A stretch of DNA of 36,429 bases from a virus, in IMG/VR virus record IMGVR_UViG_3300033145_000240, positions 1 through 36,429 of that record. The stretch is one strand, 5' to 3'. The notes under the pieces were generated by a model. It was given only the letters and a program-made list of their open reading frames with translations, had not been told where the DNA came from and did no database searches. Shown here in pieces: positions 28,365 to 35,914 of the stretch. Every line of letters begins with the position of its first letter. Position 1 is the first letter of the stretch. The position numbers and the translations under genes were made by a program.

Positions 28365-30530
28365 ATGGCTCAAGACAAAGAAACAAAAAAAGTTGCTGAA
28401 ATAGAAATCGGGCAAAGTGGTACTAATATTTTTGACGGTATCATTGACGATGAATACAATCCGAAGTTATCCGGCATTACCGGCATTGAAAAATACGAAA
28501 TCATGCGTAAATCCGACGCAACTGTTAAAGCAGTATTATTAGCCACCTCATTACCAATTCGTCGTGCCGATTGGTTTGTTGTCGCTGCAAGTGAGGATAA
28601 ACGAGATCAAGAAATAAAAGATTTTATAAGCAAAGCATTATTTGACTTGATGAGTATTACTTGGGACGACTTTTTGAGGCAGGCTTTATTATCTATGCCA
28701 TTTGGTGTTATGGCTTTTGAAAAAGTATTTAAGATTGAAGTTATAGACGGCAAGACAATGATTGTTTGGAAAAAGTTCGCACCTCGTTTACCAACCTCAA
28801 TCACACATTGGACAGCCGGTAACGTTGACGGAATAACACAACTATTACCAAGTGGTAGAGAGGCTTTAATCCCTATTGAAAAACTATTAATATTTGTAAA
28901 TGAAAAAGAGGGCGATAACTGGTGGGGTATATCAACTTTACGTGCCGCCTATAAGCCATGGTATATAAAATCAAACTTAGAAAAAATTGACGCAATCGCT
29001 CAAGAACGTCAAGGCATTGGCATACCATTTGTACAAATAGAAAGTACAGCAACCCCAGAGGATATAGCCAAAGCCAAAACTACATTACAAAACTTACGTG
29101 CGCATGATAAGTCATACATCATTGAGCCTAAAGATCAGCCAGTCGAGTTTAAAGACATGAAAGCGTCTACAACTAAGGACCCGTCAAGAGCAATTGCCTA
29201 TCATAACAGGCAAATTGCATTATCTGTATTGGCTCAATTTTTGGATCTAGGAAGTGGAGGCACTGGATCACGTGCATTAAGTATTGACCAGACAGATTTA
29301 TTTTTGCAATCACTTGAGGCAATAGCCAACGGTATTAAAAATGTTTTAGATAAGTTTGCTATAAGACAATTGGTAGATTTAAACTTTGATAATATAAGTG
29401 AATACCCAGAGGTTAATTTTACAAATATTGCCCGTACTGATGTTGAGAAACTAAGCACCGCTTATCAAAGATTTACACAATCCGGTGGATTAACACCTCA
29501 AGAAAACGACGATCAATTTATCAGATCATTATTAGGATTACCAGAGGCAGACGAAAAATCTAAAAAAAAAGTAGTTGAAAAAAAAAACGAAAAGAGTAAC
29601 GCAAGCGACATTGACATAATAGAACTAGAGAGACATAACTTTGCCGAGAATAATGATTTTAAAAGTTGGCGCAAATTGACATTTGCCGAGAGAAAAGTTA
29701 ATTGGCAATCAATACAAAACTTCATGGACAAAAACGAAAATGCCATGAACAAAGAGAGCCAAGCATTATTGAATAAAGCAAAAAATGATTATGTAAAGAA
29801 ATTAAAAGCAGCCGTTAAAAAGGGTGATAATATAGCAGTAAGAAAATTACAACTAGAGTTTAAAAATGAATATTCAGCATTGATTAGTAAGTTTTTAAAG
29901 GAGGCCTATATATTTGGTAAAAATAATGTATCAAAAGAAATGGGCGTTAAAACACCGGCAGCCGATCCAAAGATATTAGCCAACATTAATTTATCAGCCG
30001 ATACGATAGCAAAAAAACATGGTGACGATTTAGTTAATCAAGCAAAGCTAACTATCATACAAGAGGTACAAAGAGGTCAAACGGTCACGCAAGCATTGGG
30101 CGCAGTCGATACAGTATTAAAGCAAAAGATTTTGACACTGACTAAAGACACGAGCTCAATTGTAACTGCCGGACATGTCAACCTTGGTCGTAAAACTGTA
30201 TTTGATAAAAACGCTGATAAGATTTACGCATTGCAGAGATCAGAGATATTGGATAAAAGAACATGCAACTTTTGTTTAAGTATTGACGGACGAGTTATTA
30301 AAAAGACTGATCCACTAGCAAGGACTGGTACATTCCATAGTAATTGCAGAGGCATTTGGGTTGAGATATTAAAAGGCGAGAAAGAAAAACCACCAATAAG
30401 TGGTGTACCAAAAAACATAAGAAACCGTATTGGTACAAAAACAAATGAATTGGTACAGCCTCCAAAACCTATTGTCAAAAAAAATAGTGCAGCCGCTAAG
30501 AAAATAGATCAAGGTAAGTCCGGACAGTAA
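28365..30530 (+). CDS. Portal protein fused to Mu gpF-like minor head protein
   Basis: This 721-residue protein combines two genes that are usually separate. Residues ~1-400 are a Mu gp29-type (DUF935) portal, with YEIMRKSDATVKAVLLATSL, RRADWFVVAAS, LPFGVMAFE-like and NRQIALSVLAQFLDLG segments. After a Lys-rich linker (~residues 395-415) the C-terminal part is Mu F/SPP1 gp7-like. It shows HGDDLVNQAKLTIIQEVQRG, then RSEILDKRTCNFCLSIDGRV with a CxxC zinc pair and FHSNCRGIW. The portal is the DNA channel at the head vertex; the F-like part is a minor head protein of the first assembly steps. There is no internal stop, so this is a true fusion. Confidence 0.85.
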   Translation: MAQDKETKKVAEIEIGQSGTNIFDGIIDDEYNPKLSGITGIEKYEIMRKSDATVKAVLLATSLPIRRADWFVVAASEDKRDQEIKDFISKALFDLMSITWDDFLRQALLSMPFGVMAFEKVFKIEVIDGKTMIVWKKFAPRLPTSITHWTAGNVDGITQLLPSGREALIPIEKLLIFVNEKEGDNWWGISTLRAAYKPWYIKSNLEKIDAIAQERQGIGIPFVQIESTATPEDIAKAKTTLQNLRAHDKSYIIEPKDQPVEFKDMKASTTKDPSRAIAYHNRQIALSVLAQFLDLGSGGTGSRALSIDQTDLFLQSLEAIANGIKNVLDKFAIRQLVDLNFDNISEYPEVNFTNIARTDVEKLSTAYQRFTQSGGLTPQENDDQFIRSLLGLPEADEKSKKKVVEKKNEKSNASDIDIIELERHNFAENNDFKSWRKLTFAERKVNWQSIQNFMDKNENAMNKESQALLNKAKNDYVKKLKAAVKKGDNIAVRKLQLEFKNEYSALISKFLKEAYIFGKNNVSKEMGVKTPAADPKILANINLSADTIAKKHGDDLVNQAKLTIIQEVQRGQTVTQALGAVDTVLKQKILTLTKDTSSIVTAGHVNLGRKTVFDKNADKIYALQRSEILDKRTCNFCLSIDGRVIKKTDPLARTGTFHSNCRGIWVEILKGEKEKPPISGVPKNIRNRIGTKTNELVQPPKPIVKKNSAAAKKIDQGKSGQ

Positions 30531-30532
30531 GT

Positions 30533-30561
30533 TATACAATGTTTTAAAAAAGTGTTATAAT
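30533..30561 (+). promoter_or_regulatory. Probable promoter for capsid genes (TATACA-17-TATAAT)
   Basis: TATACA (30533-30538, 4 of 6 match) is 17 bases from TATAAT (30556-30561), which also has an extended -10 TG (TGT-TATAAT). It falls in the only gap between the portal and protease genes, and a start near 30568 leaves a 16-base leader before ATG 30584. It would boost capsid protein output. Confidence 0.65.
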
Positions 30562-30583
30562 ATATTTAATAAATAAAAACTCT

Positions 30584-31774
30584 ATGAAAGTAAACAAACA
30601 AAGATTAATATTTCAAAGCAAGGTTGAGTTTGCAGAGGGCAAGCCGCCTAAAGAAATACAAATATTACCAGTTGGAAAATGGGACCACCCAAGATACGGT
30701 GTAATTGCTATTACCACTGATGATATAAAAGAGTTTAAAGATAACTTTGATAAAAAAATACGTAAAGATATACCAATTACACAAGGCCACGAGAGCTTTG
30801 ACGAAAAACCAGCGATCGGTTGGTTTATCAAAGTCGAGGACAGGGGCGATCAAGGCTTATGGGGCCGAGTGGATTGGAACGAGAGTGGCAAAACCGCTCT
30901 CAAGCAAAAAGCATTTAAGTATTTTAGTCCGGAGTTTCATCAATTCTATGAGGATCCGGAAACTCGAGAAGAACATAAAAACGTCTTGGTGGGTGGTGCG
31001 CTCACAAACAAGCCGTACTTCAAAGAGTTAAAAGCAGTCGTATTTAGCGACAAAGATTTAATTAATTCAAGTGATAAAGACACTATGTTAGTATTAAAAG
31101 ACTTAGTAAAAAAAGAAGTCGCTGACCTTACAGATGATGAAAAAACTTTTATCAATGAGCATAAAGATGAATTAAGTGAGGAAGAAACAACCAAGTTTGA
31201 AAGTGTTATCGAAACTGACGGGGGCGACGACAATGATGATAAAGAAGAAACAGAAGAAGAAAAAGCTACTCGTGAAGAAAAAGAGGAGGGCGACAAAAAT
31301 GAAGAAGATGGCCTAAATCGAGACGGCACAAAAAAAGAGGCAAGCGAAATGGTACAAATGAGTGCCAGTGAAAAATTAGCTTTAGAGGAAAAAGCAAATA
31401 AAGGCGCAACAGCATTTGCAGAGCTAGACAAAATGAGAGTAGAAAAAAGTTTAGCCACTCTATTGTTTAATGAGAATAACGCAAAGGGTAAAGTGTTACC
31501 AAAAAACAAAGACATGGTATTTACATTTATGACAGAGTTAAGTGAAAAGCAAAGAGCTACATTTAGCGAAATTATAAACGCAATACCAAGCACAAAAATG
31601 TTCAAAGAGATTGGCGCACAAAACGCCAGTGAAAATTCAGCCGAGGTAGAAGTCGATACTAAGGTTAAAACTTTGATGAAAGAAAATAAAGAAATGACTT
31701 ACTCCGAGGCAGTGAATAAAATATTTGCAGAAAACAAAGAACTAGGAAAAAGGTATAATAAAGAATTAGCCTAA
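30584..31774 (+). CDS. Capsid maturation protease and scaffold, Mu gpI-like
   Basis: This 396-residue protein has an N-terminal protease domain (about residues 10-150): KEIQILPVGKWDHPRYGVI, DIPITQGHESFDEKPAIGWF with a central His, then KYFSPEFHQFYEDP and VLVGGALTNKPYF, as in Mu-type I proteases. From ~170 on it is a long, strongly acidic helical region (many EE/DD, KEEGDKNEEDG) and a C-terminal helix, typical of a scaffold. The two functions on one chain match Mu gpI, where self-cleavage frees the scaffold. It precedes the decoration and major capsid genes. Confidence 0.8.
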   Translation: MKVNKQRLIFQSKVEFAEGKPPKEIQILPVGKWDHPRYGVIAITTDDIKEFKDNFDKKIRKDIPITQGHESFDEKPAIGWFIKVEDRGDQGLWGRVDWNESGKTALKQKAFKYFSPEFHQFYEDPETREEHKNVLVGGALTNKPYFKELKAVVFSDKDLINSSDKDTMLVLKDLVKKEVADLTDDEKTFINEHKDELSEEETTKFESVIETDGGDDNDDKEETEEEKATREEKEEGDKNEEDGLNRDGTKKEASEMVQMSASEKLALEEKANKGATAFAELDKMRVEKSLATLLFNENNAKGKVLPKNKDMVFTFMTELSEKQRATFSEIINAIPSTKMFKEIGAQNASENSAEVEVDTKVKTLMKENKEMTYSEAVNKIFAENKELGKRYNKELA

Positions 31775-31805
31775 AGGCAATTAATAAATTAAAGTACATA
31801 ACTAT

Positions 31806-32183
31806 ATGTCACAATCAAACTTAGCAGGTGAACGTACAGGCATTGCTAGTGAAAGTTTAGCCTCCGCTAAATATCACATTGTGCAATTAGACGCTAGTGC
31901 GGGTATCGAAATAGGTGAGGGTAACACTGATTTATTAGTTGGTGTTTTACAAAATAAACCGGCAGACGGTCTACCGGCTATTTACCGTTTTCAAGGTACA
32001 ACTAAACTTGTAGCCGGTGGAGTAATATCAATTGGTGATTGGATAACTGCCAAATCTGACGGTAGAGGACTTACCACAACCACAGACGGAGACGTAGTAA
32101 TAGGTCGAGCATTAGAGGCCGCCGCAACAGACGGCGACATCATCGAGGTACAGTTGTCAATCCAACACCTCTATATCGCATAG
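31806..32183 (+). CDS. Capsid decoration / stabilisation protein (DUF2190-like)
   Basis: This 125-residue beta-rich protein shows the DUF2190 outline: an N-terminal AGERTGIASESLASAKYHIV, LVGVLQNKPADG, a GGVISIGDWITAKSDG strand loop and a final DVVIGRALEAAATDGDIIEV. This size and the place just before the major capsid gene are usual for a head-decoration or cement protein. It would sit on capsid threefold or similar sites. Confidence 0.72.
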   Translation: MSQSNLAGERTGIASESLASAKYHIVQLDASAGIEIGEGNTDLLVGVLQNKPADGLPAIYRFQGTTKLVAGGVISIGDWITAKSDGRGLTTTTDGDVVIGRALEAAATDGDIIEVQLSIQHLYIA

Positions 32184-32217
32184 GCGAAACTTAATTAATT
32201 TTAAATTACTATAAATT

Positions 32218-33138
32218 ATGTTAGTACAAACAGACGTTAGGGTTGACCCGGTATTGTCCAATATATCAGTAGCCTATAAGAACGAGGCTTATATTGCCGA
32301 GGAAATAATGCCCCAACAAAAAATCAATAAGTCAAAAGGCAGCTATTATGTCTATGACAGAGCCATGTTTAGGGTCAATGATACTAAACGTGCGCCGGGT
32401 GCTAAAGCTAATACCGTTGAGTATGGCTTGACAACTCAATCATTTGAGGCAGTTGACCATGCCTTAAAAGGCAAAATTACTTGGGAAGTTATTGAGGAGG
32501 CTGATACAGCATTATCACCAGAAACTGACGAAACAGAAAACTTGACAGAAATGATAATGGTTGATGAAGAAGTCGCATTAGCTACGGTAATGATCGCCAC
32601 AGCAAGTATTACAAACAATACTACTCTAAGTGGTACAGACCAATGGAGCGATTACACTAATTCAGACCCAATTGGCGACATCAAAACAGGTCGTCAATCA
32701 GTACAAAACAATGTTATGCGTAGAGCTAACACTCTTGCAATGGGTCAAGAAGTATTTGACATTTTATGCGATCACCCAGACGTAGTAGAACGTGTTAAAT
32801 ATAGTTTTGGAGTTTCACCAACAGAGGAGCTAATGGCTCGTATCTTTAAAGTGGATAGGGTACTTGTTGGATCAGCACAAAAGAATACTGCTACCGAGGG
32901 TCAAACTGCTAGTATGAGCTATATTTGGGGAAAAAATGCTTGGTTAATTTATATCTCTAAAAATAGAAAAGGATTGAAACAAATTACTTTCGGTTGGACA
33001 ATGAAAAAGAAAAAACACACCGTTAAGAAATGGGACGATGTTGATGAGGAGGCAAGATATGTCCGTGTAAACAAAAAGTATACACAGGAATTAGTCGCAG
33101 AGGGCGCAGCTTACTTAATCAAAAACGCAGTAGCCTAA
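32218..33138 (+). CDS. Major capsid protein
   Basis: This 306-residue protein follows the protease/scaffold and decoration genes, the usual capsid order. It has an N-terminal region with VDPVLSNISVAYKNEAYIAE, a middle helix region (MVDEEVALATVMIATAS) and a C-terminal P-domain-like end with GWTMKKKKHTVKKWDDVDEE and KYTQELVAEGAAYLI. The length and pattern fit an HK97-fold major capsid protein of the kind found with Mu-like or environmental siphovirus heads. A strong hairpin follows the stop. No signs of frameshift. Confidence 0.8.
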   Translation: MLVQTDVRVDPVLSNISVAYKNEAYIAEEIMPQQKINKSKGSYYVYDRAMFRVNDTKRAPGAKANTVEYGLTTQSFEAVDHALKGKITWEVIEEADTALSPETDETENLTEMIMVDEEVALATVMIATASITNNTTLSGTDQWSDYTNSDPIGDIKTGRQSVQNNVMRRANTLAMGQEVFDILCDHPDVVERVKYSFGVSPTEELMARIFKVDRVLVGSAQKNTATEGQTASMSYIWGKNAWLIYISKNRKGLKQITFGWTMKKKKHTVKKWDDVDEEARYVRVNKKYTQELVAEGAAYLIKNAVA

Positions 33139-33156
33139 ATTTAATAAGCAGCTTAT

Positions 33157-33180
33157 CTGGGGGGCATCTAAGCCCCCTGG
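33157..33180 (+). other. GC-rich hairpin after the major capsid gene
   Basis: CTGGGGGGC / GCCCCCTGG pair over nine positions (two G-U pairs) with a six-base ATCTAA loop. The stem is extremely GC-rich for this genome. There is no U-tract, so it more likely stabilises the capsid mRNA 3' end or slows transcription into the downstream virion genes than terminates it. An outer TAAGC / GCTTA pair lies at 33145 and 33184. Confidence 0.55.
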
Positions 33181-33201
33181 ACGGCTTAATAAAACAATTT
33201 T

Positions 33202-33744
33202 ATGTCAGGACCAAAGAAATATAATATACCAGTAGTAGCACCAGATTATCGCTTAAATGCTACTCCTAGCGATCGTTACAATGGTTTACAAGTACAAAGA
33301 ATTGCAAGCGCAGTTTTTGACACAGCCGGCGTAGATAGTGCCGGAGTATCTAATAAAACTGCTGCCGCTCATGGCACTGGTGTTTATATACCAGATAATG
33401 CAATTATTACAAACTTCTGGTTTGACGTTATCACTACTTTTACAAGTGATTCAACAGACGCCGGAACTATTGCTATGATGACAGAGGGTGCGGCTGATTG
33501 TTTAGTAGCAATCGCAATTAGCGACGCAAGCAATGTGTTTGACGCCGGCATACATCATGGTATACCAGGCTCATACGCTTTAGGTAGTGACGCAGCACAT
33601 GATACAGCACTCGAAGTTGGCGCATTGATAGCCGGCTCATATCTAAAGATGACATCAGACAATGAGATTGTTGTCACCGTAGCAGTAGAGGCTCTATTGC
33701 TTGGTAAAATGATTATCTATGTTGAGTATGTACAAAGTGTATAA
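33202..33744 (+). CDS. Predicted virion protein, unknown
   Basis: This 180-residue protein is Ala/Gly/Thr/Asp-rich and beta-like, starting MSGPKKYNIPVVAPDYRLNA and ending KMIIYVEYVQSV. It contains several short strands such as NAIITNFWFDVITTF and EIVVTVAVEALL. It is in the capsid region after the major capsid gene, so a minor capsid or head-decoration protein is likely. No family recognised. Confidence 0.5.
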   Translation: MSGPKKYNIPVVAPDYRLNATPSDRYNGLQVQRIASAVFDTAGVDSAGVSNKTAAAHGTGVYIPDNAIITNFWFDVITTFTSDSTDAGTIAMMTEGAADCLVAIAISDASNVFDAGIHHGIPGSYALGSDAAHDTALEVGALIAGSYLKMTSDNEIVVTVAVEALLLGKMIIYVEYVQSV

Positions 33745-33778
33745 TCAATTATTTAATTAATCTTTAAGTAAAAAAACT

Positions 33779-34012
33779 ATGCTTTACAAAGTATTAAGCA
33801 ATTTAAAACACAATGGAAAGCGCTATAAGAAAGGTGATAATGTTGACCTCAATGATGAGGCAGTAGAAACATTGCTAGAGGGTGGTGTTGTTGTTGATCC
33901 TAAAGCTAAAAAAGATGACAAGGATAAAGACGCCGAAACTCCAAAGAAAAAAGACAAAAAGAAAAAAGACGAAACTAAGGACAGTGACGGTGACGACGCC
34001 GATAAATTATAA
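33779..34012 (+). CDS. Small charged virion-region protein
   Basis: This 77-residue protein has a short N-terminal fold (MLYKVLSNLKHNGKRYKKGDNVDLNDEAVETLLEGGVV, read in parts) like the small head-region proteins that carry an HNGKRYKKGD segment, then a very charged Lys/Asp tail (DKDKDAETPKKKDKKKKDE in pieces). The tail is likely unstructured. Found after the major capsid gene in many siphoviruses; role unknown. Confidence 0.55.
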   Translation: MLYKVLSNLKHNGKRYKKGDNVDLNDEAVETLLEGGVVVDPKAKKDDKDKDAETPKKKDKKKKDETKDSDGDDADKL

Positions 34013-34031
34013 TTAGTTAAAAACTTAATCT

Positions 34032-34463
34032 ATGTATAGTAACAAAACGCAAATTGCCACATTACAGAGCGCTAGTGCTATTGGCGCCGATGCCAACGGT
34101 ACTGCTTTGAAATATGACAAGCCGTTTTCAGAGGCATTGATTATGTTAGATGTAACGGTCGCCGCCTCAACGGCGGCCGATACGTTGAATGTTTTTATTG
34201 ATGTATCACCGGACGGTGGCACAACATGGATAAATGTTGGTCATTTTACCGAAGTGGTCGGAGACGGTGGAGCAGTAAAACATATCATGGCTCTAAACGC
34301 AGATAATCCGGGAGCGACTGCCGTGTTCGATGTAATAGCAGACGCCGCAGCCGGAGCAACACGTCAAATTGGTATTAGTGACCGCATGCGTGCAAGGTCT
34401 GTCATAGTCGATGATAGCGCCTCCGCAGCCTTTACATTTGACGTAATAGCATTTCTTAAATAA
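34032..34463 (+). CDS. Predicted beta-rich virion protein
   Basis: This 143-residue protein has beta-type segments: FSEALIMLDVTVAAS, LNVFIDVSPDGGTTW, INVGHFTEVVGDGGAV and a final AFTFDVIAFLK. DVSPDGGTTW resembles the D..PDGG.TW turn of small beta-sandwich virion proteins. Location among the head genes suggests a decoration or head-tail protein. No exact family recognised. Confidence 0.55.
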   Translation: MYSNKTQIATLQSASAIGADANGTALKYDKPFSEALIMLDVTVAASTAADTLNVFIDVSPDGGTTWINVGHFTEVVGDGGAVKHIMALNADNPGATAVFDVIADAAAGATRQIGISDRMRARSVIVDDSASAAFTFDVIAFLK

Positions 34464-34469
34464 TAAAAT

Positions 34470-34805
34470 ATGTATAAAGCTAAAATTACAAGCGCTGATA
34501 AGGTGCGTCACCAAGCAACCAATAGTGACTTTCTCGAAGTTAAGTTTGATATTATCGATGAAAAGAAAAAAGTTTGTGTGAGCAAAATTATTGGCATGAA
34601 CGTAACATCTACTAAAGATGATGTTATTAAGGAGGTCAATAAGCACATAGCAGAGTACGAGCGTGAGCTTAAAAATGCTATACTCGACGCAGAGAGAACA
34701 AAAGCCAATGCCAATGTCAAGGACATACAAGATAATCTTGTAGGCCAAGTAGTAGAAAAAAAGCCAGTCAAGACAGGGTCGAAAGCAAAGGCCAGTAAAA
34801 AATAA
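34470..34805 (+). CDS. Hypothetical head-tail region protein
   Basis: This 111-residue protein has an N-terminal beta region (YKAKITSADKVRHQ, LEVKFDIIDEKKK) and a C-terminal long helix ending in a Lys-rich tail (KTGSKAKASKK). It has one Cys. Located between two beta-rich virion genes. Function unknown; a scaffold or attachment protein is possible. Confidence 0.5.
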   Translation: MYKAKITSADKVRHQATNSDFLEVKFDIIDEKKKVCVSKIIGMNVTSTKDDVIKEVNKHIAEYERELKNAILDAERTKANANVKDIQDNLVGQVVEKKPVKTGSKAKASKK

Positions 34806-34826
34806 TTTAAAATAATTATAAACAAA

Positions 34827-35468
34827 ATGAAAAACATAAGAAAAGAAAAAGCACGCATGAGGATTGTTGAAAATGTCAACTATCAATTGCGTGATGCAAA
34901 CGGAAAATTAAAGTCACTTTTTGCAGTAAATAAATTGGGTCGAAAAATACTTGAAGTATTACGTAAAAATTATTCACCATACAATCTCGACGGCTCACTG
35001 AAAAAAGGACTTAGAGCTTATCTAGCTTTAAATGGTTTGCGTATTCCATTACTTACTGGCATGTGGACTAAGAGCATGACAGTATCAAATCTTGTCACCA
35101 ATGCGGGTATGGCCGGTGTTGCCTCACGTATTAATGGCTCTGGTGCAGAGGCAGCATTTACTTGGATTGGTATAGGAACGGGTACCACAGCAGCCAACGT
35201 CACAGATACAGACATTGAGACAGAAATTACAACAGGCGGCGGTGAGCGGACAGATTCCGCAGTCTCACGTACTACCACAGACGTAACCGACGATACCGCC
35301 ACACTTATAAATACATTTAACTTTACGTCAACATTTGCAGTTACAGAATCCGGTGTTTTGAACGCAGATGACGGGGGTGGTGTATTACTATGTCGTCAAG
35401 TATTTTCAGCAATTAATGTTGTCAATGGCGATAGCTTACAAGTTACTTGGGACATCGACGTTGACTAA
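34827..35468 (+). CDS. Predicted virion appendage protein, paralogue of 9611-10225
   Basis: This 213-residue protein has a basic helical N-terminus (NIRKEKARMRIVENV) followed by a beta-rich domain with NLVTNAGMAGVASRING, FTWIGIGTGTTAANVTDTDI and a final GDSLQVTWDIDVD. The order and motifs match 9611-10225 (NIVVTAGRAVLAD, GAIGTATPTVANGDTVLD, then a strand-rich end), so the two appear to be duplicated genes that have drifted. It lies just before the tail fibre genes, so it may form a side or tip appendage. Confidence 0.5.
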   Translation: MKNIRKEKARMRIVENVNYQLRDANGKLKSLFAVNKLGRKILEVLRKNYSPYNLDGSLKKGLRAYLALNGLRIPLLTGMWTKSMTVSNLVTNAGMAGVASRINGSGAEAAFTWIGIGTGTTAANVTDTDIETEITTGGGERTDSAVSRTTTDVTDDTATLINTFNFTSTFAVTESGVLNADDGGGVLLCRQVFSAINVVNGDSLQVTWDIDVD

Positions 35469-35470
35469 GT

Positions 35471-35529
35471 AATAGGAAAGCCAAAAATACAGTATTATTG
35501 AAATATGGGCGTCCTATTATTGGGCGTCC
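35471..35529 (+). repeat. Hairpin with direct repeats between virion genes
   Basis: AATAGGA (35471-35477) pairs exactly with TCCTATT (35512-35518), with GCC / GGC inside. GGGCGTCC occurs twice (35507-35514, 35522-35529). There is no U-tract. Possibly an mRNA processing or stability element between the appendage protein and the Cys-rich protein; function not assigned. Confidence 0.4.
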
Positions 35530-35554
35530 ATTTGAACTTTAATCGAAAATAAAA

Positions 35555-35914
35555 ATGAAAAACTTTAAAGTACATGGAATAGATTTTGAAAGGACTGGTA
35601 ATTGCAATCAATGTGGTGGGTGTGACCATGAGTGTTCTATTTGTCCACATGGAGAATTAAAAAATGGTAAATGGGATTGTAATATACGAACACCAGATAT
35701 ACGAAGTAAAGTTTGTGAACACTGCACAACAAATATAGATAGTCATTGGTATAAGGAGGGCAAAAATGTTACACACCAAGTATGTATTGATTTTCCAAAT
35801 CACCCTTGGTTAAATGTTATTCGTTCTGGTAAATGTGCTTATAATTTTACTAGAAAAGATAATAATTCAATGGATAATTTACCATTTGTTAAAGGAGGAT
35901 TTATAAAAAATTAA
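35555..35914 (+). CDS. Cys-rich predicted metal-binding protein in the tail operon
   Basis: This 119-residue protein has ten Cys: 17, 20, 23, 27, 30, 42, 54, 57, 77 and 94. The first five lie in NCNQCGGCDHECSICPHGE, a spacing (C..C..C...C..C) like ferredoxin or metal-thiolate clusters, and VCEHC adds a further pair. No radical-SAM or oxidoreductase core is present. It ends at the ATG of the tail fibre gene with no gap. A zinc or iron-sulfur role is likely. It could help fold or modify the fibre, or be a small virion or regulatory protein; the sequence alone does not settle it. Confidence 0.5.
   Translation: MKNFKVHGIDFERTGNCNQCGGCDHECSICPHGELKNGKWDCNIRTPDIRSKVCEHCTTNIDSHWYKEGKNVTHQVCIDFPNHPWLNVIRSGKCAYNFTRKDNNSMDNLPFVKGGFIKN

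Noticed and set aside
30946-31605. A 219-codon Ser/Leu-rich - strand frame
   Set aside because: It is the antisense of the acidic, Glu/Asp/Lys-rich scaffold region, where stop codons are rare on the opposite strand; the Ser-rich composition is a mirror effect.
34293-34886. A 197-codon - strand frame over two virion genes
   Set aside because: It spans two well-spaced + strand genes with normal starts; Cys/Phe/Tyr-rich composition is typical of antisense reading.
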